From contig JADJDJ010000005.1 in NCBI GenBank assembly GCA_016702745.1, forward strand, positions 1 to 64,000: 64,000 bases of DNA, read 5' to 3'. The translations under genes were made by a program, and so were the position numbers. Under the pieces are notes generated by a model. It saw only the letters and a list, made by a program, of their open reading frames with translations. It was not told the origin of the DNA and ran no database searches. This DNA comes from Chitinophagaceae bacterium (GTDB lineage Bacteria; Bacteroidota; Bacteroidia; Chitinophagales; Chitinophagaceae). Shown here one piece after another: positions 47,155 through 57,496 of the stretch (position 1 is the stretch's first letter; every line of letters begins with the position of its first letter).

Positions 47155-50100
47155 AAGGTTCATCCACTATAAAAGCAGTTAAAACTAATGCGCCAACAGT
47201 GCAGAGAAAAGCTGTTATCCAGCCAAAACTGATGGTAAATGAGCCCGGAGACCATTATGAAAGGGAGGCGGATGCAATGGCTGACCGGGTGATGCGGTCA
47301 TCACAGGAACCTTCCAAACCTCAGATGACAGGCATGATCGGAAGATCGGTGCAACGGCAATGTGCGTCTTGTGAAAAGGAGAAAAGAGGAAAGAGGGGAG
47401 GGGTGATGATGCGAAAGTTGAATAGATCGGAGGGAACTGTCAATTCAAACTTCATTCAGCGAAAATGTGATCACTGCAAAGAAGTTGACAGGAAAAAGAC
47501 TGCTGTGCATACAATCCTGCGTAGGGCGGAGACAGCTAAAGTGACTGATCCGAATACCCCGGCAGCCGGTAATTTCATTCAGCGGGCCTGTGAAACCTGC
47601 AGGAAAGAAGAAGAAAAAAACCGGAAAGGGATTGTATTGCGGAAATCAGGTAGTCAGGGCGGTTTTGAAGCATCAGCCGGTCTGGCAGGTCAGCTTTCTG
47701 GTTCGAAGGGAGCGGGGATGCCAATACCAGCTCATACAAAGGCTTTTATGGAAAACGCCTTCAGCACTGATTTTTCCAGGGTGCGACTGCATACAGGTGC
47801 TGTTGCCTCAGAAATGAACAGGGAGCTTAGTGCCCGGGCCTTCACTTATGGCAATGATATTTATTTCAATAATGGGCAATACAACCCCGAAACTTACACA
47901 GGAAAGAAATTGCTGGCACATGAGCTGACGCATGTGGTGCAGCAGGGTACTATTTATCCGACCATGATACAGAAAGATGATCAGACGGATGAGCAAGACC
48001 ATGAGGAGGACACAAATACTGATGAACAAGTAGAAACTGATGCTGCAGTTGAAAAGGATTACGATCCTGAGAAAGTCTTAAGTGATTTTGTGGCTAAAAT
48101 CGCGGAAGTTAATTCGAGGATATTTCAGGAACAACTGACCGATTCAGCCGAAGAAGAAGTAGATACGGAGGTATACGAACCTAATGAAGAGTCAAATGCT
48201 GATACAGACGCAGCAAATGCAAAGTATGAGCAGGAATTGGCAGATGCCGAAGCCTGGATGGGTTCAGGCGCCGAAGCACTCAGAAAAGAAATTCTGCTTT
48301 TTGGTGAACTCAAGAGGTTGGAAAATCCGGCCTATCGTCAGGAGGTGATTGATGATTTTTTCAAGAATATTGATGATGCTGAAGTGAATTATCTCGAGTA
48401 TGTTAAAGCGGATATTGAATCAGTTTCAGGGGAGGAACAGTCAACCATGGATAGTTTTAATTTAAGATTTGGTGAAAAGATTGACAGAAATAATTTTATA
48501 GATAATGCTTTAATCCTGCAATTCAATGGGGCCAATGCCTTCCCCGATATGGCCTGGGAGATCGTGAGACCGTTGATTCAGCCAGATAGTATGCCTTGGA
48601 TACAAAATGGTTATGAGTATAATCAGCGAGATTTTTATTCAGCAGGCCCGCCAGTAACAACCGATATGGCTAATAATGGTTTACCGGTTTCTTATGCTCC
48701 CTCTTTAAACCTGGTAAATTATTCTTTAGTAAAGAACCAACTCGTGCCGGTTTTAGATCGTAAAGAAATGCCTGATAAGAAATGGATTTATTCTAAGTTT
48801 ATTATGCCTGAAGAGATTGATTTGCATTCCACTTCATTTAGTTTGTACACTGAGTATTTTACTTCATATTCTTCATCAGCCTTTCAAAGAGAATTGTATA
48901 GAACCTGGGTGGAGGCAACAATTATAAAATGGTTCAGTTACAGTACTGCAGCAATAAGTCATTTTCGGATGGTATATCCTGACGGGTTACACAATATTGA
49001 GCAATTTTATCAATTTGAATCTCGTGGTATACCCCAGGGATTGGGATCATTGTTGAATGCGGTTTTTCATGGGTACATGGCAGGTGGAGCTAACCCATTT
49101 TTAATATTGGCCAAGGCTAGTGAAAATGCTAGGGAGAAGGGATACAAGAGCTTAAAAAGTACAATAAAAGAAGGGGTGGACGGTTTTAGGAACGACTTGA
49201 CTGGTGCTGATTACTATATAAACAGAATGATTGGTAGCAAGGCTCTTATGACAGCCATTCAGTGGTCTATAAAAAAGGGTTTGCGGAAGAGAGTATTACT
49301 GTTTTATTGGAGAACCTTGACGAAATACTTGCTAATATACTCAAGGAGTGGGCGAAAGACAAGGCGGTTAAAAAAGCCGTAATGACCGGTGTGAGTATTT
49401 AGGGCCCTGGGGTCGTGCCATCTCCATACTTTATAATATCTGGGAATTCTTCGACGATGTATCAGATAAAATTGAGCTTGCCCTGCTAGTGAAATCATTT
49501 GCGGATATACTTGACGAAGCATCATCTGCCAAAACGGTTGTACAAATGCAGCGATCGGCTGCAAGACTGGCACAAGCCTATGAAACTATTTTCCAAAGGA
49601 TCATTCAGCGATTGGGTGCCAAATTACTGTCAAAGTTGTCTCGCTCCGCGATTAAAAAAATGGAGGACAGAAAAAATGGAAAAAACCAAATGACGGACGC
49701 AAGGCGAGCCAAACTGGTGGATGATTCATATCTGGAGGATGATGCAAGAAAGTTGGATTCTGAACATTTAGATGCTGAGATACAATCAGCGGCAAAAGCA
49801 AGAGCAAAACGTCCGGATGATGGAGATTATGATGCAGAAGTTTCTGTCCCGAATTCTCCACACACCTGGAAGCGTGTAAAAGGGACAAAGGTTTGGTGCC
49901 GTTCCAGTGCTTATTGTACAGTACCTCATTTGGATCCACAGCAAACTGAAGAGTTGGAAGCTATCGCTAATCGGGATATTCAGGAACCCAAAGACACGGA
50001 AGATATGGGTAAACAACTTACTGAGGAAGTGGGACTTGATGCGCCTACTACACCCGGACGCGTAAACCTGGCGAAAGCGGTAGCCGATGCCAAAGGAGCA

Positions 50101-50538
50101 GGCTTCGTATCTCAGACCGGGGATCCAATAAAAGTGGACCTGGCTGTGCAGCGGCATACAGATGCTTCGGATGTACGTGCCGCTAATCAGCAAAGCGGCA
50201 GCACTCATCAGTCTGCGCATGATCTTCCATCTTCTGTGGGAAAGCAGGACGGTACGTACAGCAGGGGACAAGCACTGACAGTATTGTTACCGACCGCCAC
50301 ACACCGCGCCTTTGATGATTATTGGAAAAAGTATGCCATACAGCAGCGACAGAAGGGTGTGAAGGAAGTGCCTGTTTCAGAATTCATGGATATCATGTAC
50401 AAAGCCATAGACCAAACACCTGGAATCAGTAAATCAATGAAGGGAAACATGCAGACACTTTTAAGGACAGAAGTCTACCGCGATCTTGGCTGGAATGAAG
50501 CAGATATGATCGAGTTGCCCTATCCGAATATCAGGTAA
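47151..50538 (+). CDS. Candidate eCIS payload 1: giant DUF4157 protein (two frameshifts)
   Basis: About 1,129 residues when rejoined. Leader IQPKLMVNEPGDHYEREADAMA (24-45), then three QR-x-C-x2-C modules (C71-C74, C106-C109, C147-C150), then the DUF4157 domain (about 188-268) with HELTH at 257-261. An acidic stretch follows (275-300), then a long helical middle and a C-terminal His-rich domain (HQSAHDLPSS...ALTVLLPTATHRAF). The frame breaks at A49271-49276 and T49398-49400; adding one A and one T gives continuous sequence (KKGFAEESITVLLENLDEI... then GVSILGPWGRAIS) into the last part. DUF4157 proteins are known to be enriched beside eCIS genes. Toxin activity is inferred. Confidence 0.75.
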
Positions 50539-50559
50539 ATATCAGTCAAACGAAATTCT

Positions 50560-53500
50560 ATGTTTTCAGAAGTAAAGACATCTGCAACAAACGAGCAAAA
50601 GGGAAAGGGGGCTATCATTCAGCCAAAGCTTAAGGTAAATGTACCCGGGGATAGTTATGAACGTGAGGCAGATGCGATGGCAGAGAAGATTGTACAAAAC
50701 CCAATTCATCAACTAGGGATGTCAGGAACGCCTTTTACTTCCGTAAGCAGCAATTATATTCAACGGAAATGCGACAAGTGTAAAGAGGATGAAACAAAAA
50801 AACGAAATGGTATTTTGATGCGGAAAGCAGATAACTCAGGGGGGCTTCAACCCTCATCAGGGTTTGAGTCGACTTTATCGGCATCAAAAGGTGCTGGTTC
50901 TCCATTACCGGCACATGCAAAAACCTATATGGAAAGCGCTTTCAGCGCTGATTTTTCTAAGGTACGCGTACATACCGGCAGTGCAGCTATTGAAATGAAT
51001 AAAGATGTAAATGCGAAAGCTTTCACCCACGGAAGTGATATCTACTTCAATAACGGTCAGTATAATACTGATACAAACACCGGGACGAAACTGCTTGTCC
51101 ATGAATTGACACATGTTGTCCAGCAAAATAATAATACAGAACTTAATCGGTCGATCCAAAGACAACCGGATAAGCCGTTGCCAGATGATCCTCCTAAATC
51201 CATGTATAGTGCCCAGTACATTGTTAGTTCGTATTATCCCCTTCTTCTGCCCTTATTGAATATAAATCAAATGAGTCTTATCCAGGCCCATTTAGATTAC
51301 AGGTATAATATCAAGAAGCATAATAAAGATGAGGATGCGATGAAGGCAAGGTTTCAAAAAAGGATGAAGAAGCTGGGTTTAAAATATGTTGAAGACCCGA
51401 ATCCACGATTTGACACCCCCGGTGGCTATTACTCCGAAGAGCAGAATTATGCAGTTTCTACTTATTTCAGACGAATTGAAGAGTTCGAAGAAAGAAGCCC
51501 AGACTTCCCAAGCGATACGGATATCTATGTAGATACAACGCCTCTCATCGATGAAAAAATTTTAGATCAGCAGCCTTGGAATATACAAGCTGAACAAGAA
51601 TTTCGTGAACGCTGGGTCGCAAATCTAACGGGTAAGCAATGTATGTACCGGATCGCACTCGATGGGTTATCTATCGATCAGATTTTACGTGGACCTGTTT
51701 GGGAAGAACGGTGGCTACAAACGGAAAATGGGTTAATAACCTTTAACTCTCTTTTTAATATCCCGGAGGCCAGACAAGATTATTACTACTCTGTACAAAA
51801 TAGCCCGCTTATTACATCTGTAAGAGAGAATATGCGCCAAATCAAGAGTCTTTACAGCAATACAGAGAATATGTATGACCTGGAAGTAGCAAGAAAAAAG
51901 GAATTCCCTGGGGTTAGCAGGGTGGCTGAATTCCTGGGTAGCGAATTAGACGGAGAAGCTCTTAAGCAATTCATACCAAAAGGAAAGAATATAGACAATA
52001 TCAGTTTTGTGGAGATGCTGGTGGTGATCAGAACCCTGACCAAAGAGCAAATGGACTTGGTCACGCGAACTTTACCATCAAGAGCAAAATGGGATGAAGC
52101 GGTGGGGTTCTATGAAAGGGTCAAAGAAGCTGTTGAGGATGGAAAATTTGAAATGGTTGCTATGTTCATGCCTGTATTGGCCGCTAGGCTTGAGTACATT
52201 CTTAGAAAGACCTTGATGTACCAGGCTCGAACAAATGAAGGTGCCGCAACGGCTATAACTATTCTGGAAACGGTAAAACAAGGATGTAAACTTACTTTAA
52301 CAATTCTTGGAGGGGTTGCAGGAAAAGCTTCTGGTCTGATTGGTGTTAGTTTGGGGTCTGCAGAGGGTGCGGCGGTCGCGACTATGACACAAATGGCAGC
52401 CGAACAGCTATGAAGGTAAGCTTGAAGTAGGGTCAATTCTTCTTGCGGGGGTAAGGAAGGCTTTATAACATTCATTAATTCACTTGTTCCAGGGACATTT
52501 GCGCAAAAATTACAGGCCTTGTTCAATCTTAAACTCAGCACGTCCATACCAAATGATGCGCTTCGGAATTTTGCTGCCAATCGCGTTGCAGATATTACGT
52601 CTGGTGTATTGATCAAACCAGTGGAGATAGCAGTGAATGGAATAATAGAAGGAGAATGGCCCGATAGCATGGATGAATTCTTGGGAATGATTGCTGACAA
52701 CGCGGTTGATCAATTCAAATACGGGACTCTTTTTGATTTTGTTGGCATGGCTGTAGTCAAGTTGAAAGGTAAAAAACCTGGAACTCAAACAGATATTGAT
52801 GAACCGGCATTCAAATCATCAATCCCAGAAGGGCTGATGGCGCCAGAGGTGGCAACACCCACAGGCCATTCAGTTAAGGTAACTAATGCTGGTCACATTG
52901 CGGTATGCAGTTCTCCCTGTTCAAGATTACGGGACAGGTTTAGCCATATCATTGGAAAAAACAAAGCACTTGACGATCAGTTAATCTTGTTGGAGAAAAA
53001 AGCGGCATCGGCAACAACGGAAACAAGTCGTATAGGAAGGATTAAAATAGCGCATGAAGTCTCACTTGAAGCCGCGGTGCTTCATGACAAGTATATGGCC
53101 GAAGATCTATTGTTAGCAACTCATATAGATTCGCAGATCGATATACGATACAAAGGAAGTGTTAAAGGAGAGGTAGTAATCGTATGGGAGTCTGAATTGG
53201 ATGATTTTGTAATGCAAAACGAACCTAAGATCGGTGATCCGCCGCCGGGTCTTAGAACTGCTGAAGACCTTGCGGCCTGGGAATTGTACACGTTGTATTT
53301 TGAAGATCGTGTAAGGCGTATGAGACAGGATATTGCTACAACACAAGCTACAAAGCGAAATCCTCCCAGGGATTTTGATTCGTTCCGGGAAGCGTATTTG
53401 GAAGATCCAAAGATGATGCAGTTGTTGCGGGGTCGACTCGCTGAATCCGGTACTGCCAATGCGATCGAGCAGCTTGTGTATGGCAAAGTGGGTAGAGGTA

Positions 53501-53922
53501 TGGGATTGAGCAGTGAACGGAGCCCAGGTGTTGGCGAAGTGAAATATGCTGACTTCATGTGGAAAAATTACAACGGATCCTATACAACGGTGTCAAACAA
53601 GTCTCGGGACTTTTATGCGATGGGTCCAATAGCGACGAAAAGGACTGTAAGAGCTGATGTAAAAGAAGCGCTCGAGAAATATGGCGGCGATAAGTATGTC
53701 CGCCGTCCAGGTTTAGATCAAACAGGACAAAAAGTTACTATTAGTGAAGTAGTGCTCAATTATGATCCCTCTGCCACACTTCTTACGGATGATATGGCCG
53801 CAGAAATTTATGCATACGCAAAGGAGTATAAAGGGGATGCAATTGAAATTACGTTCGTGGACTATATGGCTGCGGAGAAGCAAAAAGCCATTGATGATCT
53901 TATTGCTTTAAGCAAGCGATAG
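50560..53922 (+). CDS. Candidate eCIS payload 2: giant DUF4157 protein (two frameshifts)
   Basis: About 1,120 residues when rejoined. Same N-terminal plan as payload 1: leader IIQPKLKVNVPGDSYEREADAMA (19-41), one QRKC-x2-C module (C71-C74), DUF4157 with HELTH at 181-185. The rest differs entirely: a charged helical middle, a Gly/Ala hydrophobic stretch near 590-615 (LTILGGVAGKASGLIGVSL), and a C-terminal domain of about 370 residues (KYADFMWKNYNG ... KYVRRPGLDQTGQKVTISEVVLNYD). An extra base near 52401-52406 and one base missing from T52462-52464 cancel; the corrected reading between them is SYEGKLEVGSILLAGVRKAFITF. C-terminal function unknown. Confidence 0.72.
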
Positions 53923-53956
53923 ATAATTGAAATTTGGAAACTAATTTATCACTGTT

Positions 53957-54789
53957 ATGCCAGCATCACCCCTCTCCCCCCGTCTCTCCAAAGGAGCTTT
54001 TATCGAGTTCTCCAATCGTTTTGGGACACCCTGGATTCCCAATGTGATTATGTTCCAGTATAACCCCGGAACTATCAAACGATCCCTGGAAGGATGGAAG
54101 GAAGAGACGGACAAGGAAAAAGCGCCTATGGAAGGAGCCACAGCTCAGCCCTTCGATCCTGGAGAAACCATCGATTTTCAACTTGAACTGGATGCTTCTG
54201 ATCTGCTGGATAATCCCGCCCGTCACCCGCTGGCCCCGGCAGCAGGAGTAACGGATCGTATCGCTGCTATCGAGATGCTGATGTACCCTGAAGAAAATAC
54301 AACACTCAAGGGTTTACTTGCATCCAGTGCTGTTACATTAGGGGGCGCCGTTGTTTCTGGCGCCGGTACCGGTTTTGGAAGCGGATTGACTGGAGCCGCC
54401 GCAGGTGCTGCATTGACCAATTCCATTTTCGCAGGCACCAATATGGTCACACAACTGGAAGTACCCCGTGGTACTGTTCCCACCGTTTTGTTCACATGGT
54501 CACCAGGACGGATCGTACCGGTACGCATCACAGGGTTTTCGGTAGAAGAAGAGGAGTTCACTCCCAACCTGTATGTGCTGCGTGCCAAGATCGATATCAA
54601 ACTGAGGATACTGGCTCCAAAGAATATTCCTGCAAAAAAACTGAAGGAGACAAGAAAGCTGTTGCTGCGTACAATATTTACCAGCGTCAGAAAAGGGACT
54701 TTGCGGCCATGAATATGGCCAACCAGGCAGTTGATGCGTTGGAGGAGTTTTGGGACAGAGGCGCAGAACTTAAAAATGGTGATTTCTAA
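53957..54789 (+). CDS. CIS tube-type protein, Pvc7-like N-domain (one frameshift)
   Basis: About 277 residues. The start (GAFIEFSNRFGTPWIPNVIMFQYNPGTIKRS) and the strand FTWSPGRIVPVRITGFSVEEEEFTPNLYVLRAKIDIKL match the contractile-injection-system tube domain found in Pvc7/Afp7, which sits at the tube-baseplate junction. A Gly/Ala-rich hydrophobic loop (135-165) is inserted. The frame breaks at A54655-54657; one more A gives RKAVAAYNIYQRQKRDFAAMNMANQ to the stop at 54789. Confidence 0.82.
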
Positions 54790-54807
54790 CTGAGTAAAAC
54801 ATCAATC

Positions 54808-55077
54808 ATGTTTGATAATAAAAGCAGGTATCATCGCCAGCAGCAATATATGGTCACAGATAAAAGAGGTAGAAAGGTGATCGTGGTCGGTTCAGCTCCC
54901 CCGCCATTACAGTTTTTAGCAGGCTATCATCTGCTCCAACAGGGACAAAGAACCGATCATCTGGCGGCACAATACCTGAACCTGGCCTCCGGCTTCTGGC
55001 GTATCGCAGAAATCAATGACGCAATGCTTCCCGAAGCGATCAGCGAAAAAAATGAAATAGCGATACCTGTTAAATAA
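54808..55077 (+). CDS. Small LysM/tail-protein-X-like baseplate protein
   Basis: 89 residues. The segment YHLLQQGQRTDHLAAQYLNLASGFWRIAEINDAMLPEAI ... EIAIPVK follows the LysM/phage tail X pattern (xGDxLxxIAxxYxxxxxxWxxIAxxN). In Pvc7 the equivalent LysM module is at the C-terminus of the same protein; here it is a separate gene 18 bases downstream. Probable baseplate hub connector. Confidence 0.7.
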   Translation: MFDNKSRYHRQQQYMVTDKRGRKVIVVGSAPPPLQFLAGYHLLQQGQRTDHLAAQYLNLASGFWRIAEINDAMLPEAISEKNEIAIPVK

Positions 55078-55090
55078 CATTGAATTTGAT

Positions 55091-56440
55091 ATGGATATTA
55101 AACTCATCATAAGATCTATTAACAGTTATGCGGACGGACTGCGGATATTCAATGACCTTGAACTGCCTGCCAGCGTTGAAGTTCGTGAGGGCATGAAACA
55201 GGCCACAACATTCACAATCACTTATCCTGAGGATATCTGTGATGGTGATTTTAAAAAAATAGCTCAAAAAGTATTCGATCCTTTCAGCGAACTGGAGATC
55301 TGGGTTGTCATCGATGATAAGGAGTATTGCCTGGTAAGAGGACTGGTGCAGGGGCAACAGATAAAATTTGCTCAGGGTGGTGAAGGCTCTCAACTTGTAA
55401 TAACAGGTGCTGATAACAGCATCAGGTTCGGATGGGTCAGTGAGAAAAAGAATTGGGGACCGCGCATCGATCGGGAAGAAATCATGGCTATCCTCGGTTC
55501 AACCCGGGTAACCAAGGACAAAAAGGAGATCAGTGTCAATAATTATGAGTTTGACGAGTACCATATTATGGGAAAGAAATACCAGGCGGGCGGACAGGAA
55601 ATCATCGATAAGCCAGTTGAATCAGACGAACATAGGGATGAAAAATCAGTGGCAGTCCCGGACCCTGTGGCTGAAGAAGACTTCCTGAGTTTCACTTCTG
55701 ATATGCTCCAATCGCAGGATGACCTGGCTTTTCTGAAATCACTGGCGGATCAGAAGGGAATGCATTTCTGGATATCCTATGAAGGCGATAAGGAGATAGT
55801 TCATTTTGAGAAGATACCACTCTGGCAGATCAGTAAAAGGGAACTCATGTGTCCTGATGCGATCACCTTGCATATGAATAAGGAATTCTCAGATATCGAT
55901 GAGTTTAGCATTAGCTGGGATTGCGACCGGCCGACAAGCGTATCGTCGGAAGTAACGAACCGTAAGACAGGGGAAGCTTCTAAAAATAAAATTGCCAAAG
56001 CTGAACAGTCAAAACTGGGTAATGTATTGCTATCTGACATGTCGGGCTATGTGATCGAAGCCTTTCATTCTATTCCTGCAGGCGATGAAAAGGAAGCGAA
56101 TGAGAGAACTAATGCGGCATTAAACGAAGCAGAATGGTTTATTAAGGCGAGTTGCTCAACAAATTATGAAAAGCTCTGTAAGAACGAAAGTATACAGTCA
56201 GGAAATTTTACGCATGTTTTTCATGCACACAAGCTTGTAAATATAGATGGTATCGGGAGCCGCCATCGGGGCACTTATCTTATATCAGGAGTAACACATA
56301 GTATCAGCGCAGGCTCCTATAAAGTGCAGTTGGAATTAATGAGAAATGCATGGGTGGACCCATCGGGAGAATTTGATGTATCGGAGGAGGAGCCGGCAGC
56401 GGAGAATGCGGCGCAACAAGATGTGACTGAACCAGCTTAA
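55091..56440 (+). CDS. gpD-like hub protein (N-terminal VgrG/Pvc8 half)
   Basis: 449 residues. The hub fold of phage late-control protein D is seen in DDLAFLKSLADQKGMHFWISYEG, the family signature, preceded by a beta-rich domain (VEVREGMKQATTFTITYP). The C-terminus returns to a beta structure (FTHVFHAHKLVNIDGIGSRHRGTYLISGVTHSI). An acidic tail (EEEPAAENAAQQD) closes the protein. It forms the trimeric hub base that carries the spike. In many eCIS hub and spike are fused as one Pvc8; here they are two genes. Confidence 0.82.
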   Translation: MDIKLIIRSINSYADGLRIFNDLELPASVEVREGMKQATTFTITYPEDICDGDFKKIAQKVFDPFSELEIWVVIDDKEYCLVRGLVQGQQIKFAQGGEGSQLVITGADNSIRFGWVSEKKNWGPRIDREEIMAILGSTRVTKDKKEISVNNYEFDEYHIMGKKYQAGGQEIIDKPVESDEHRDEKSVAVPDPVAEEDFLSFTSDMLQSQDDLAFLKSLADQKGMHFWISYEGDKEIVHFEKIPLWQISKRELMCPDAITLHMNKEFSDIDEFSISWDCDRPTSVSSEVTNRKTGEASKNKIAKAEQSKLGNVLLSDMSGYVIEAFHSIPAGDEKEANERTNAALNEAEWFIKASCSTNYEKLCKNESIQSGNFTHVFHAHKLVNIDGIGSRHRGTYLISGVTHSISAGSYKVQLELMRNAWVDPSGEFDVSEEEPAAENAAQQDVTEPA

Positions 56441-56458
56441 CCAAGTAAATCAACTATC

Positions 56459-57117
56459 ATGGAAACAAGCCAAATGGGAAGAGTTGCAGAAAAAATGCTG
56501 AATCGATGTTATGGTAAATACAGGGGCAGGGTAATTGATAACAACGATCCGCTCAACCGGGGCAGGTTGCAGGTAGAGGTCAGGAGTCTAATGAGTACCA
56601 CGCCTTTCTGGGCCTTACCCTGTATGCCCTTTGGCGGTGATGGAATGGGAATATTCATGATACCGGAGAAGGACACAGGGGTTTATGTGGAATTTGAAGG
56701 TGGTGATATCAATTATCCGATCTGGACCGGTTGTTACTGGACCGATAATCAGTGTCCGAAGGATAGTAAAGTAGCGGAACCTAAAGTGCGGCTCATTAAA
56801 AGCGAAAAAGGCCTAACGATCAGTCTGGATGACCAGGATGAAGTGATCACAATCAGTGACAAGAACGGAAAAATTTCATTTCCATTGAAGTGACCAGCGG
56901 TAAGATCAGGATCAGCAGTGAGTCGAAAATTGTATTGGATTCGAACAATGTCAAAATCGGCGGTGAAATGGCCATGTACTCCAATGTAAAAGGAGAGATA
57001 CTGGAAGCTTACCTCACCGCACTGGCGCTGGCCGTGATGCCAAAGGCTCCAACGGTCCCAGTACCAACCCCATCCATGTTTGCCTCTTTCCTGTCCACAC
57101 AAGTAAAAACAACCTGA
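56459..57117 (+). CDS. Spike tip protein, gp5/VgrG OB-fold plus beta-helix (one frameshift)
   Basis: About 219 residues. The OB domain (YGKYRGRVIDNNDPLNRGRLQVEVRS ... GIFMIPEKDTGVYVEFEGGDINYPIWTGCYW) is the gp5/VgrG tip fold. After it come beta-helix-like repeats (KGLTISLDDQDEVITISDKNGK, then SGKIRISSESKIVLDSNNVKIGG). The frame breaks in A56869-56873; one more A gives GKNFISIEVTSGKIRI and the stop at 57117. Together with the hub gene it makes the membrane-piercing complex. Confidence 0.85.
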
Positions 57118-57118
57118 T

Positions 57119-57496
57119 ATGGCTGAGATCATTCATAGCATCAAATATCCTTTTGCCATTGACCGGGGCTTGGGAAAGTTATACGAGGAGAACCGGTACG
57201 ACGATCATGTTGTGCAAATGATGAAACAAGTATTGTTTACCAACCCGGGTGACCGCATCAATCAGCCCGATTTCGGGTGCGGCCTGCAAAGGATGGTGTT
57301 CGAACCTAACAGTGACCTTACGGCAGGTCTCTTAAAGGTTACTGTTATTCAATCGCTCGAACGATGGATGAGTACAGTGATCAACGTGATAGATGTAATT
57401 ACCCAGGCCAGCGATGCAAAGCTTGAAATAAAAATCATCTATTTCATCAAGGCCAGGCAGGAACGTCGGTTTTTAAATATTGAATTGACATTATGA
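57119..57496 (+). CDS. gp25-like baseplate protein (Pvc9-like)
   Basis: 125 residues of the GPW/gp25 family. The start IKYPFAIDRGLGKLYEE and the segment VLFTNPGDRINQPDFGCGLQRMVFEPNSD are typical. gp25 starts sheath polymerisation at the baseplate. It ends four bases inside the next gene (ATGA overlap). Confidence 0.9.
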   Translation: MAEIIHSIKYPFAIDRGLGKLYEENRYDDHVVQMMKQVLFTNPGDRINQPDFGCGLQRMVFEPNSDLTAGLLKVTVIQSLERWMSTVINVIDVITQASDAKLEIKIIYFIKARQERRFLNIELTL

